From assembly GCF_017792385.1 (NCBI RefSeq), contig NZ_CP051230.1:3224001-3288000 (forward strand): 64,000 nucleotides of DNA, read 5' to 3'. Below the pieces are notes generated by a model. The model was not told where the DNA came from. It worked only from the letters and a program-made list of their open reading frames with translations, and searched no databases. The translations under genes and the position numbers were made by a program. Below, in pieces: positions 8,869 to 17,008 of this stretch. The first letter of the stretch is position 1. Every line of letters begins with the position of its first letter. The stretch comes from Hyphomonas sp. (GTDB lineage: Bacteria > Pseudomonadota > Alphaproteobacteria > Caulobacterales > Hyphomonadaceae).

Positions 8869-9251
8869 TGTCCCGGTTTGCGCTTATGCTGGTCAGCCTG
8901 GCCTTCCTTACCGGCTGTTCCGGCGAGCGCGAGGTGGGCAGCGACGCGTCCGGACACGATACGGCACAGCTCAGTGCAATTGCGTCCGACCTCGCGATTC
9001 AGAAAGGCATGAGCCTTCTGTGTGAACGGGAGCAGCCTGACCATCTGTCGTACTTCATGGCCGATTTGCGCCAGGAGAGCGTTGACCCGGCCGTTCGTGA
9101 ACGAATTGCGGAAGAAAGCGTCGAGATGATGAACAAGATTTCGACCGAGGAACCGGAATACATCTGCACGCCGGAAATGTTCGAGAGCGCGGACTTGCGC
9201 GCAACCGAGGCACTTATCGCCTGGGATGAAATGAGAGGAATAACCCAATGA
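8868..9251 (+). CDS. Small lipoprotein between pdhC and lpd
   Basis: This 127-residue protein starts with a lipoprotein signal whose lipobox is LTGC (Cys at residue 18). The mature part is acidic, contains two further Cys residues (in LLCERE and EYICTP), and looks helical. No family is recognised. The start ATG overlaps the pdhC stop (TGATG) and the end overlaps lpd by 4 bp. It is therefore translated within the pdh message although its product is predicted to be exported and anchored in the envelope, which is unexpected for this operon. Confidence 0.8.
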   Translation: MSRFALMLVSLAFLTGCSGEREVGSDASGHDTAQLSAIASDLAIQKGMSLLCEREQPDHLSYFMADLRQESVDPAVRERIAEESVEMMNKISTEEPEYICTPEMFESADLRATEALIAWDEMRGITQ

Positions 9252-10663
9252 GCACGCAATATGATCTCATCGTGATCGGGTCGGGTCCGGGCGGCTATGT
9301 GGCGGCCATCCGCGCCTCGCAGCTTGGCATGAAGACCGCCATCGTCGAACGCGAGAGCCTTGGCGGTATTTGTCTTAATTGGGGCTGCATTCCGACCAAG
9401 GCCCTGCTGCGCTCTGCCGAAGTGCTCCGGTTGGCAAAGCACGGCAAGGATTATGGCCTGAAGATCGACAAGGCCGATTTCGATCTCGATGCGGTTGTCA
9501 AACGCTCGCGGGGCGTCGCCAATCAGCTGTCGACCGGCGTCAAATTCCTGATGAAGAAGAACAAGATCGACGTCATTGAAGGGACGGCCCGACTGGAAAA
9601 AGGCGCCCCGGCGCCGAAAGTCATCGTCAAGGATGCGTCTGGCAAGGACACAACCTATCAGGCCAAGCATGTCATGCTGGCCACCGGCGCCCGCGCGCGG
9701 GATATTCCGCAAGCCGGACTGGTTGCCGACAAGAAGCTGATCTGGACCTATCGTGAAGCCATGACTCCTGACGTGATGCCGAAGCGTCTGCTCGTCATCG
9801 GATCCGGCGCAATCGGGATCGAGTTTGCCAGTTTCTATCACGAACTTGGCGCAGACGTGACCGTTGCCGAAGTGATGGATCGGATCCTGCCGGTAGAGGA
9901 CGAGGAAATTTCGAAACTCGCCGAGAAGGACTTCAAGAAGCAGGGCCTGAACATCGTCACCGGAGCCAGGGTCGAGAACCTGAAGGCTGGTAAGTCCAGC
10001 GTGACTGCAGACATCACCGACAAGACAGGAAAGAAGGAGTCGAAGGAATTCGACCGCGTGATCCTGGCGGTTGGAATTGTCGGCAATGTCGAAAATCTCG
10101 GCCTGGAAGCGCTCGGCGTGAAAATCGAGAAGACCCATGTGACGGTCGACAGTTTCGGACGCACCGGCGTGCCCGGCCTGTATGCCATCGGTGACCTGAC
10201 CGGACCGCCCTGGCTGGCGCACAAGGCCTCCCATGAAGGCGTTGTGTGCGTCGAAGGCATTGCCGGTGCCAATCATGCTGAACCCTTCGATCCGTGGAAT
10301 GTGCCCGGTTGCACCTATGCCCATCCCCAGGTGGCCAGTGTCGGTCTGACCGAAAAGGCCGCCAAGGAGAAAGGCTACGACATCAAGGTCGGCCGCTTCC
10401 CCTTCATCGGCAATGGCAAGGCCATCGCGCTTGGTGAGTCCGACGGCCTGGTGAAAACGATCTTCGACAAGAAGACCGGTGAATTGCTGGGTGCACACAT
10501 GATTGGCGCGGAAGTGACCGAGCTGATCCAGGGCTATGTCATTGCCCGGCAGGGTGAACTGACCGAGCAGGATCTGGCGCACACGATCTTCCCGCATCCG
10601 ACCATTTCCGAAACCATGCACGAATCCGTACTGGACGCCGAAGGGCGGGTCATCCACGTCTAG
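9248..10663 (+). CDS. lpdA: Dihydrolipoyl dehydrogenase (E3)
   Basis: This 471-residue flavoprotein reoxidises dihydrolipoamide with NAD+. The FAD-binding motif GSGPGGYVAAIRA opens the protein, and the redox disulfide lies in GGICLNWGCIPTKALL near residue 40. The NAD-binding GSGAIGIEFASFY lies near residue 180, followed by YAIGDLTG. The C-terminal dimer interface carries HPHPTISE-type residues (HTIFPHPTISETMHE) with the catalytic His. It closes the pdh operon. Confidence 0.97.
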   Translation: MSTQYDLIVIGSGPGGYVAAIRASQLGMKTAIVERESLGGICLNWGCIPTKALLRSAEVLRLAKHGKDYGLKIDKADFDLDAVVKRSRGVANQLSTGVKFLMKKNKIDVIEGTARLEKGAPAPKVIVKDASGKDTTYQAKHVMLATGARARDIPQAGLVADKKLIWTYREAMTPDVMPKRLLVIGSGAIGIEFASFYHELGADVTVAEVMDRILPVEDEEISKLAEKDFKKQGLNIVTGARVENLKAGKSSVTADITDKTGKKESKEFDRVILAVGIVGNVENLGLEALGVKIEKTHVTVDSFGRTGVPGLYAIGDLTGPPWLAHKASHEGVVCVEGIAGANHAEPFDPWNVPGCTYAHPQVASVGLTEKAAKEKGYDIKVGRFPFIGNGKAIALGESDGLVKTIFDKKTGELLGAHMIGAEVTELIQGYVIARQGELTEQDLAHTIFPHPTISETMHESVLDAEGRVIHV

Positions 10664-10688
10664 GCGACCGGCGGCAAATCGGGTTAAA

Positions 10689-10708
10689 CCTGTTGGCATG
10701 ACAACAGG
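10689..10708 (+). promoter_or_regulatory. Inverted repeat that includes the ribosome site of the NRAMP-like gene
   Basis: CCTGTTG (10689-10695) and CAACAGG (10702-10708) form a perfect 7-bp stem with a 6-base loop, ending 9 bp before the ATG at 10718. The AGGA likely to serve as ribosome site starts inside the right arm, so the hairpin could hide it in RNA. Alternatively the palindrome is an operator for a regulator of the 5-oxoprolinase operon. There is no clear T-tract, so a terminator for lpd is less likely. Confidence 0.45.
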
Positions 10709-10717
10709 ATTGCTGAC

Positions 10718-11926
10718 ATGAGCCGCAGATTCGGGCCGGGCATGCTGGTTGCGGCCGGCTTTGTCGGACCCGGAACGGTGACCGCCTGCACGCTCGCCGG
10801 CGCCAATTATGGGTTTGCTCTGATCTGGGCGCTCGTCTTCGCAACGGTCGCGACGATCGTTCTGCAGGAAATGGCGGCACGGCTCGGCCTCGCCTCCGGG
10901 CACGGGCTCGCGGCCTCCATGATCGCTCCGGAGAATGGGCCGGTGGTGAAATGGACGATCATGGCGCTCGGCATCTCTGCCATTGGCGTCGGGAATTCAG
11001 CGTATGAAGCGGGAAACCTCGCCGGTGGCGCGCTGGGCGTTGAAGCCATCATCGGTACCGCGGCGATTACGCATGGTCACATCGTGGTCGTGCTGTCCGT
11101 CATAGCGGCAGGATTTCTCCTGTTCGGACACTATCGGCACATCGAAAAACTGCTCATTGGACTGGTCCTCATCATGAGCCTGGCCTTTGTGGGCAGTCTG
11201 CTCATCACACGGCCTGACCTGTCGGCCTGGATCGCCGGGCTTGTGCCGCGCCTTCCGGATCAGAGCCTGCTGACGGCAATGGCGCTCATCGGCACGACGA
11301 TCGTTCCGTACAATCTCTTCCTTCACGCCGCGACCGTACGTGACAAATGGGAGCCGCATTCCGACACCAGCATTCGGCACGCGCGCACCGATACGGTGGT
11401 CTCGATCGGATTGGGTGGTCTCGTGTCCATCCTGATCCTGTCGACAGCCGGGGCAAGCCTGTTCGGCACGGGGATCGAGGTCGCGTCCGCTGCGGACATG
11501 GCCGATGCCATTGAACCCGCCTATGGCCCGGTGGCGAAATATCTCGTCGGGCTGGGATTGTTCGCGGCCGGTCTTTCGTCCGCCATTACCGCTCCGCTCG
11601 CCACAGCTTATGCCTTGTCGGAGTTTGGTGGTTTTCCCCGCAATGGCAGGGTCTTTCGCGCCATTACGCTGACCGTGCTGATCATTGGCGCGCTGGCCGC
11701 CCTTCTACACGTTCGGCCCGTCAGCCTGATCCTGTTTGCCCAAGTGGCCAATGGCCTGATCCTGCCCATTCTGGCGGTCTTCCTGCTGATTGCCATGAAC
11801 CGCCGGGATCTCTTGGGCAAGCACGTCAATTCCAGTCTTGCCAATTTGCTGGGAGGTCTGGTCGTCCTGATCACGTTCGGCCTCGGCTTGCGCCTGATCC
11901 TGCGCGCCCTAAATGTCTGGGTATGA
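10718..11926 (+). CDS. NRAMP-related carrier of the 5-oxoprolinase operon (YcsG-like)
   Basis: This 402-residue protein has about eleven hydrophobic helices and aligns with NRAMP transporters. The two metal-binding motifs of true NRAMPs are missing. The helix-1 DPGN site reads VGPGTVTA, and the helix-6 MPH site reads IVPYNLFLHAA. It overlaps pxpA by 4 bp. In Bacillus subtilis the NRAMP-related ycsG precedes ycsF (pxpA) and the kipI/kipA genes in the same way. I infer a carrier working with 5-oxoproline metabolism, possibly not for metal ions; the substrate is unknown. Confidence 0.85.
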   Translation: MSRRFGPGMLVAAGFVGPGTVTACTLAGANYGFALIWALVFATVATIVLQEMAARLGLASGHGLAASMIAPENGPVVKWTIMALGISAIGVGNSAYEAGNLAGGALGVEAIIGTAAITHGHIVVVLSVIAAGFLLFGHYRHIEKLLIGLVLIMSLAFVGSLLITRPDLSAWIAGLVPRLPDQSLLTAMALIGTTIVPYNLFLHAATVRDKWEPHSDTSIRHARTDTVVSIGLGGLVSILILSTAGASLFGTGIEVASAADMADAIEPAYGPVAKYLVGLGLFAAGLSSAITAPLATAYALSEFGGFPRNGRVFRAITLTVLIIGALAALLHVRPVSLILFAQVANGLILPILAVFLLIAMNRRDLLGKHVNSSLANLLGGLVVLITFGLGLRLILRALNVWV

Positions 11927-12687
11927 GTCGTTCAGTCTGTCTCAATTCCGATATTGGTGAACTGCCCGGCGAATCCGGCCGGGCGCTGGATCGGGCCATT
12001 CTGGATGTGGTCAGCCGGTGCAGCATAGCCTGCGGCGGTCATGCCGGAGACGATGAAAGCATGCGCGCCACCTTGAAAGCGGCAAAAGCCCGGAACGTCG
12101 TGGCTGGTGCTCATCCATCCTATCCGGACAAGGCGAATTTCGGCCGAACATCCATGGCGCTGCAGCCTGACGAACTGGACGCCACTCTTCGCCAGCAGGT
12201 ACGCAATCTGACCAGCCTGGCCCGGCAAGCGGGCGTGACCATCGATCATTTGAAGCCACACGGCGCGCTCTACAATGATGCCGCTGGCAGTCCCGATCTG
12301 GCGCGGACAATTGTGCGCACGGCGCGCGAACACCGCATTCGTGCGATTATCGGTCCGCCGGGCTCGGCCCTTCAGCAACAGGCTGAACTCGCGGGGCTGG
12401 ACTTTCTGTCCGAAGGCTTCGCAGACCGGCGGTACAATCCGGATGGCACGCTGGTATCCCGCACCGCGCCGGATGCCATGCTCTGCGCGATAGATGACCA
12501 GATCGCTCAGGTCATCCGCATGATCGAACTTGGCACGGTAGAAGCGCGAGACGGCACCACGATTTCGCTTCAGGTCGATACGATCTGCCTGCATGGTGAT
12601 ACCGGCGGCGCCGTGCAATCAGCACTGGCCCTGCGGGATGCCCTGCAGGCGAAGGGCATCGAAATTCGTGCCCAGCTGGCCGCATGA
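11923..12687 (+). CDS. pxpA: 5-oxoprolinase subunit A (LamB/YcsF family)
   Basis: This 254-residue protein has the family motifs LNSDIGE at the N-terminus, CGGHAGDD near residue 30, GAHPSYPDKANFGR near residue 60, and DHLKPHGALYND near residue 105. PxpA acts with PxpB and PxpC in the ATP-dependent opening of 5-oxoproline (pyroglutamate) to glutamate in the cytosol. It overlaps the genes on both sides by 4 bp, a tight operon that includes the NRAMP-like carrier. Confidence 0.94.
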   Translation: MSRSVCLNSDIGELPGESGRALDRAILDVVSRCSIACGGHAGDDESMRATLKAAKARNVVAGAHPSYPDKANFGRTSMALQPDELDATLRQQVRNLTSLARQAGVTIDHLKPHGALYNDAAGSPDLARTIVRTAREHRIRAIIGPPGSALQQQAELAGLDFLSEGFADRRYNPDGTLVSRTAPDAMLCAIDDQIAQVIRMIELGTVEARDGTTISLQVDTICLHGDTGGAVQSALALRDALQAKGIEIRAQLAA

Positions 12688-13310
12688 AAGCTGTGGAGAT
12701 CCTTCCTTGCGGGGATGATGCCCTGCGGCTCGTCACACCAGAGCCGGAAACACGGCATGCCCTGGCTGCGTATCTCCTTCAAACCGGCCCGTGGCAGGAA
12801 GTGGTCATTGGCCGGTCCTCTGTCACTGTCCAGTTCGACCCGGTGGGCATTACGCCTTCCAAGGCCCATTCTGTGCTGCTGGCGCAGATCTCGTCTGCCA
12901 CCATGCGATCTGTGCAGACGCCGGAACCCGTGAACCTGCGAATAAACACACAGGCCGGCGATGGCCCTGACCTGGATCGTCTGGCGCAGCAGAACAGACT
13001 TCCGAAGGAAATATTCCTGTCCCGCCTGAAAGAGTCACCGCTGGTTGTGGACATGCTCGGCTTTGCCCCGGGGTTTGCGTATGTAGCCGGTGCAGACGCG
13101 GGATTGCGCGGCGCGCGACTGGAGCATCCGCGCCAATCGGTGCCAGCGGGATCGGTTGGATTCATTGAGGGCTATCTCGGCATCTATGCGCTGGACGGTC
13201 CCGGGGGCTGGCCCATTATCGGGCGCACAGACGCGTCCCTGTTCGACGCTGCGCGCGATCCGCCCTTTCTCCTCACCGCAGGCACCCCGATCAGGATCGA
13301 GTGGGTTTGA
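12684..13310 (+). CDS. pxpB: 5-oxoprolinase subunit B (KipI-like)
   Basis: This 208-residue protein belongs to the carboxyltransferase subdomain C/D family. The signature GFAPGFAYVAG lies near residue 127. It is followed by HPRQSVPAGSVGFIEGYLG and GPGGWPIIGRT, both typical of PxpB/KipI and allophanate hydrolase subunit 1. It forms the ATP-using part of 5-oxoprolinase with PxpC. Start and stop overlap the neighbouring genes (ATGA and TGATG). Confidence 0.94.
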   Translation: MKAVEILPCGDDALRLVTPEPETRHALAAYLLQTGPWQEVVIGRSSVTVQFDPVGITPSKAHSVLLAQISSATMRSVQTPEPVNLRINTQAGDGPDLDRLAQQNRLPKEIFLSRLKESPLVVDMLGFAPGFAYVAGADAGLRGARLEHPRQSVPAGSVGFIEGYLGIYALDGPGGWPIIGRTDASLFDAARDPPFLLTAGTPIRIEWV

Positions 13311-14251
13311 TGGCGGCGCTCCAAATCATCAAATCCGGCGTGCAGGCGACATTGCAGGGCGCACCGCGTTCCGGCCATCGACATCTGGGCGTGCCATGGT
13401 CCGGTGCAGCCGACAGTGTCTCCCTCGCGCTTGCCAACAGGCTGGCGGGAAACCGTGCCGCCGAAACCGGAATCGAGATCACCTATGGAAATTTCAGCGT
13501 GGAATTCTGCGCCGACCTCGCTGTCGCGGTCACTGGTGCCGAGGCAAGCTTCACGCTGAATGGACAGACGGCACCGTTTCACGAGACATTGTTTGTGCAA
13601 AAGGGCGACATCCTTGAGCTGGGCAGCCCCGACACAGGCCTGAGAACCTATATTGCCGTTTCAGGCGGGATTCGCGCCGACATCTTCCTCGACAGTCCAT
13701 CCACCTACCTGCCGGCAGGATTTGGCGGACATGAGGGACGCGCACTCAAATCCGACGACGTGCTAGAAACCGCGCGAAGCGAAAGGACGTTGCCTCAACG
13801 CACCAGAACGCCGGATGCGCTGCGCTATCCGATCAGTTCCAGCTTTGCGCTGCGAGCAACGGAAGGGCCGGATTATTCCGATCGTTGCGCTACTTTGTGG
13901 ACGGAGCAGTTCCGCGCCACGCGCCGGGCGAGCCGAATCGGGTTCGAGATTGAGGGAAACTTGCCTCCGGATCGTGATGGGCATTCGGGGAACCTTCCCA
14001 GCGCCGGACTCTTTCCGGGCGCATTGCAGGTGCCGCCACAGGGAAGGGGGTTCCTTCTGCTGTCTGATTGCCAGACAACCGGCGGATACCCACATCTTCT
14101 TCAGGTAAACCGCTCAGACCGGCACCAATTGGGCCAGGTGCGTCCCGGAGACAGCGTGATCTTCCTGCACCGGTCTGCAGACCAGGCCGCGGAAGACTTG
14201 CGAGACAAGCATGCCTTGTTGTCATCATGGGTGCCCGACATTGTCCTCTAG
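13310..14251 (+). CDS. pxpC: 5-oxoprolinase subunit C (KipA-like)
   Basis: This 313-residue protein matches the carboxyltransferase subdomain A/B (KipA) family. ATLQGAPRSGHRHLGVPWSGAADS-type residues near the N-terminus, GVPWSGAADSVSLALAN, are the family hallmark, and GRGFLLLSDCQTTGGYP lies near residue 245. The ATG at 13310 is preferred over the in-frame GTG at 13301 because it overlaps the pxpB stop as TGATG. It is the last gene of the + strand run; the dif-like site lies 195 bp downstream. Confidence 0.94.
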   Translation: MAALQIIKSGVQATLQGAPRSGHRHLGVPWSGAADSVSLALANRLAGNRAAETGIEITYGNFSVEFCADLAVAVTGAEASFTLNGQTAPFHETLFVQKGDILELGSPDTGLRTYIAVSGGIRADIFLDSPSTYLPAGFGGHEGRALKSDDVLETARSERTLPQRTRTPDALRYPISSSFALRATEGPDYSDRCATLWTEQFRATRRASRIGFEIEGNLPPDRDGHSGNLPSAGLFPGALQVPPQGRGFLLLSDCQTTGGYPHLLQVNRSDRHQLGQVRPGDSVIFLHRSADQAAEDLRDKHALLSSWVPDIVL

Positions 14252-14446
14252 GCCTTCCGTGTTCACCTGTTCACGGCCCGATTAACCAGTTGGTGAGGAT
14301 TGCGGTCATGAGAAGAGAAGGGGTAGGCAGGCCGAGAGGAATGCGAACCAACTGGATGCGGCTGGACGTCGAGAAAACTGGTTTCGCTCACGCCGGCAAT
14401 CAAGCCGTCAGAAGATTCGAAAGAGACACCGCAGGTTTGAATCCAT
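14252..14446. other. Non-coding gap between the convergent pxpC and MBL genes
   Basis: No convincing gene is seen here. A 46-codon reading frame starting at 14309 has no recognisable product and poor codon character. The gap ends at the dif-like site. Confidence 0.5.
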
Positions 14447-14474
14447 GAATCGCATAATCTACATTATGGGAAAT
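14447..14474 (+). other. dif: Candidate dif site (XerCD chromosome dimer resolution)
   Basis: This 28-bp sequence has the 11-6-11 layout of a dif site. The left arm is GAATCGCATAA, the centre is TCTACA, and the right arm is TTATGGGAAAT. By hand alignment 21 of 28 positions equal E. coli dif, including CGCATAA, TTATG and the terminal AAAT. It lies between convergent genes, exactly where the long + strand gene run gives way to a - strand run, as expected at a replication terminus. FtsK-guiding GGGNAGGG octamers on both sides point toward it. The assignment is by similarity and context only. Confidence 0.65.
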
Positions 14475-14486
14475 GCGAGTTGTATA

Positions 14487-15290
14487 TTATGCAGTGAAGT
14501 CAAGGCTCAAGCCATCATGGCCGGGCTCGACATTCTCCGGCAATTCCCTGCAGAGCGTCATGTAGTCCAGGTCCACATGCATGTTCGTCAGAACCGCGCG
14601 CCGCGGCGAAATCCGCGCAATCCATTCCAGGGCCTGGTCCAGATGTGCGTGTGACGGATGGTGGGTATAGCGCAAGGCGTCCACCACGAACGTGTCTATG
14701 CCGGCGAGTGCGTCGAAGGTCTCCTCCGGCAATGCATTCACATCATTGCAATAGGCGAGGTTTCCGATCCGGAAGCCGAGACACCGGATGCGTCCATGCT
14801 CCATATCTACAGGCAGCACGTCCAGCGCGCCACCAGCGCCGGAGATCGTCACTGAGTTCAACGGCTCCAGGTCATCCTGAAGATCCAGAATGGCCGGATA
14901 TCCACCCTGCCCCTGGAAACAGTAAGCAAACCGGTCGGTCAGCGTGCTGCGGGTCTCGGCGTTCATGAATGTCGGGATCGGCCGTCTTTGCCGAATGAAC
15001 AGGGGGCGCACATCATCGATGCCGTGGCTCTGGTCCGCATGATCATGCGTAAACAGGATTGCATCCAGATGTTTGGTCCCTTGTCTCAGCAATTGTTCCC
15101 GCAGGTCTGGAGACGTATCGATCAGCACATTCGTCGCGCTTCCGCTTTCATCGAATACCTGTGCCAGCGCCGAACATCGAAGGCGCCTGTTGCGCGGCTC
15201 TTCCGGATCGCACGCGCCCCAGTCTCCCCCAACGCGCGGAACCCCACCGGATGATCCGGTACCAAGCAAGGTGAAGAGCCCCCGTTTCAT
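14487..15290 (-). CDS. MBL-fold metallo-hydrolase (PhnP-like)
   Basis: This 267-residue protein is a metallo-beta-lactamase-fold hydrolase related to the phosphoribosyl cyclic phosphodiesterase PhnP. TGSSGGVPRVGGDWGACDP opens it, and the metal-binding segment FTHDHADQSHGIDDVR lies near residue 82. The last position of the classical HxHxDH motif is Gln, which I recall as usual for this subgroup. Its ATG overlaps the tatD stop (TGATG). It ends the - strand run rlpA-dacA-tmk-holB-tatD, and its stop codon lies 12 bp from the dif-like site. Confidence 0.85.
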   Translation of the reverse strand: MKRGLFTLLGTGSSGGVPRVGGDWGACDPEEPRNRRLRCSALAQVFDESGSATNVLIDTSPDLREQLLRQGTKHLDAILFTHDHADQSHGIDDVRPLFIRQRRPIPTFMNAETRSTLTDRFAYCFQGQGGYPAILDLQDDLEPLNSVTISGAGGALDVLPVDMEHGRIRCLGFRIGNLAYCNDVNALPEETFDALAGIDTFVVDALRYTHHPSHAHLDQALEWIARISPRRAVLTNMHVDLDYMTLCRELPENVEPGHDGLSLDFTA

Positions 15291-16063
15291 CAACCACGGA
15301 CCCTTGTAAAGAGCTTCAGGGCGTTCTGCGTGGTTGTCTCGAGCACTTCCTCAATCGGAAGCCCCTTCAGGGCCGCCAATGCCTCGGCGACATGAACGAG
15401 ATAGGAAGGTTCATTGCGTCGGCCACGCATCGGAACCGGTGCCAGATACGGACAGTCCGTCTCAAGGATCAACCGGTCCATCGGTATATCTGCGATAACC
15501 TCGCGAACTTCCCGCGCGCTCTTGAAGGACAGGATGCCGGAAACAGACACATATGCTCCAAGATCGAGACCGCGGCGCGCAAGCCGCTCGCCACCCGTAT
15601 AACAGTGAAGCAGCGGTGTGAACGCACCCGCCGCGTAAGCTTCCTCAAGCAGGTCCCCCATCATGTCGTCTGCTTCGCGCGTGTGAAGAATGAGCGGCAA
15701 ACCTGTCTGACGTGCCGCTTCTATGTGCGTCTTCAAACTGCGGACCTGATCCTGCTCTTCGCTGTAGCCATAATGGAAATCCAGCCCGGTCTCCCCGATC
15801 GCCACAACGTTTTCGTCTTCAGCGCCTTCCACCAATTGGGCAACTGTCAGGTCGGTGAAATCCTTGCTGTGATGCGGGTGGACGCCGATCGAACACCAGA
15901 TGTCGGCATGGGCGCGCGCAATGCCCAGCACTGCCGGAAAATTGTCGAGCCGATCACAAATGGCCAACATGCGAGAGACACCCGCTTCACGTGCGCGTGC
16001 AAGGACCTCACCCAGATCCTCGGCATACGTGTCGCCGTGCAGGTTTACGTGAGTATCAAACAT
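15290..16063 (-). CDS. tatD: TatD-family metal-dependent hydrolase/DNase
   Basis: This 257-residue protein has the TatD TIM-barrel motifs SIGVHPHHS, GETGLDFHYG, LILHTREADD, LLHCYTGG and LETDCPYLAPVPMRG. The N-terminal metal site reads DTHVNLH rather than the classical DxHxH, with the second His replaced by Asn. I recall this variant from other alphaproteobacteria, so it is probably functional. TatD proteins are cytosolic 3'-exonucleases. It lies 9 bp after holB. Confidence 0.9.
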   Translation of the reverse strand: MFDTHVNLHGDTYAEDLGEVLARAREAGVSRMLAICDRLDNFPAVLGIARAHADIWCSIGVHPHHSKDFTDLTVAQLVEGAEDENVVAIGETGLDFHYGYSEEQDQVRSLKTHIEAARQTGLPLILHTREADDMMGDLLEEAYAAGAFTPLLHCYTGGERLARRGLDLGAYVSVSGILSFKSAREVREVIADIPMDRLILETDCPYLAPVPMRGRRNEPSYLVHVAEALAALKGLPIEEVLETTTQNALKLFTRVRG

Positions 16064-16072
16064 TCCGACGAC

Positions 16073-17008
16073 TTAGTGCGTCCGCGCCGGCGCATAAAGG
16101 CCCGCGATCAGCTTCGCCGCGGTTTGCGCCGGGTCCATGTTCAGGGCGCGCGCCTCGCTGGCACGACGAGACACATCCAGCCAGGCTTTGGCCGCACTCG
16201 AATCCTCCTCCGCGCGCCCGGCAAGCCAGGACAGGATCTCTTCCTGGAACGCTTCCATAGCGGTTTCGTCCGCGCTTGCCGTCTGTAGCGCGTCCGTGAC
16301 CAGCCCGTCATTCGGACGGGGCAAGCTTTTCAAAAGGGTTTTTGCCGCATGAGCCGCCGCCAGTCCGGACGGTGTGGCGAGGCGCATACCGAGACCGGGC
16401 CGGCCCCTGGCCAGCGCAAAAGCTTCATCCGGCGCGCCGGCGGAATCGAGCGCCTTGCGTGTGTCATCCTCTCCAAGCGGCGTCACCCGCAGGGTTCGGC
16501 ACCGTGACCGGATCGTCGGCAGGATGGAGGTTGAGCCGTGGTTCACCAGAAACAGCAGACTGTGGCCTGGCGGTTCCTCGAGAGTCTTGAGCAGCGCATT
16601 TGCCCCATTCCGGTTGAGTTCGTCGAGTGAGTCGATGATCCCGATGCGCCAGCCGCCCTGTGCAGGTTTCAGTGAAAAGAAATGCGTAAGGTCGCGGATC
16701 TGGTCCACACTGATATCCTGCCGCAGCTTTCCCTTGTCATTGAGTTCGCGCTTCACGATGCGCAGGTCCGGGTGTCCGCCCGCCAGACAAATGCGCGCGA
16801 CCGGATCTTCCTCCGTTGCATCGAGTGGCGCTGTATCCGGACCACGCGCACCGAGCATGTAGGCAGCAAGACGGTGGGCCAGCGTGGCCTTGCCAACGCC
16901 GGACGGGCCCTCGATCAACCAGCCATGATGGAGTTTTCCAGTGCGCGCAGACTCGAGAAACGCGGTCTCCGCGGCGTCGTGTCCGAACAGGGGCCAGGCC
17001 GGGTTCAC
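16073..17008 (-). CDS. holB: DNA polymerase III delta' subunit
   Basis: This 311-residue protein is an AAA+ clamp-loader subunit. The P-loop GPSGVGKATLAHRLA lies near residue 35. The segment RIGIIDSLDELNRNGANALLKTLEEPP near residue 140 is the delta' signature, followed by TIRSRCRTLR. It helps load the sliding clamp at the replication fork. The GTG start overlaps the tmk stop (GTGA). Placement between tmk and tatD is common, although metG is often found between holB and tatD and is absent here. Confidence 0.93.
   Translation of the reverse strand: MNPAWPLFGHDAAETAFLESARTGKLHHGWLIEGPSGVGKATLAHRLAAYMLGARGPDTAPLDATEEDPVARICLAGGHPDLRIVKRELNDKGKLRQDISVDQIRDLTHFFSLKPAQGGWRIGIIDSLDELNRNGANALLKTLEEPPGHSLLFLVNHGSTSILPTIRSRCRTLRVTPLGEDDTRKALDSAGAPDEAFALARGRPGLGMRLATPSGLAAAHAAKTLLKSLPRPNDGLVTDALQTASADETAMEAFQEEILSWLAGRAEEDSSAAKAWLDVSRRASEARALNMDPAQTAAKLIAGLYAPARTH

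Noticed and set aside
14309..14448. 46-codon reading frame between pxpC and the MBL gene
   Set aside because: No recognisable product, no strong ribosome site, and it runs into the dif-like sequence.
14481..14491. TGTATATTATG, an 11-base exact match to the centre and right-arm start of E. coli dif
   Set aside because: The left arm at the required spacing does not match and it overlaps the MBL stop codon; the site at 14447-14474 is better in both arms.
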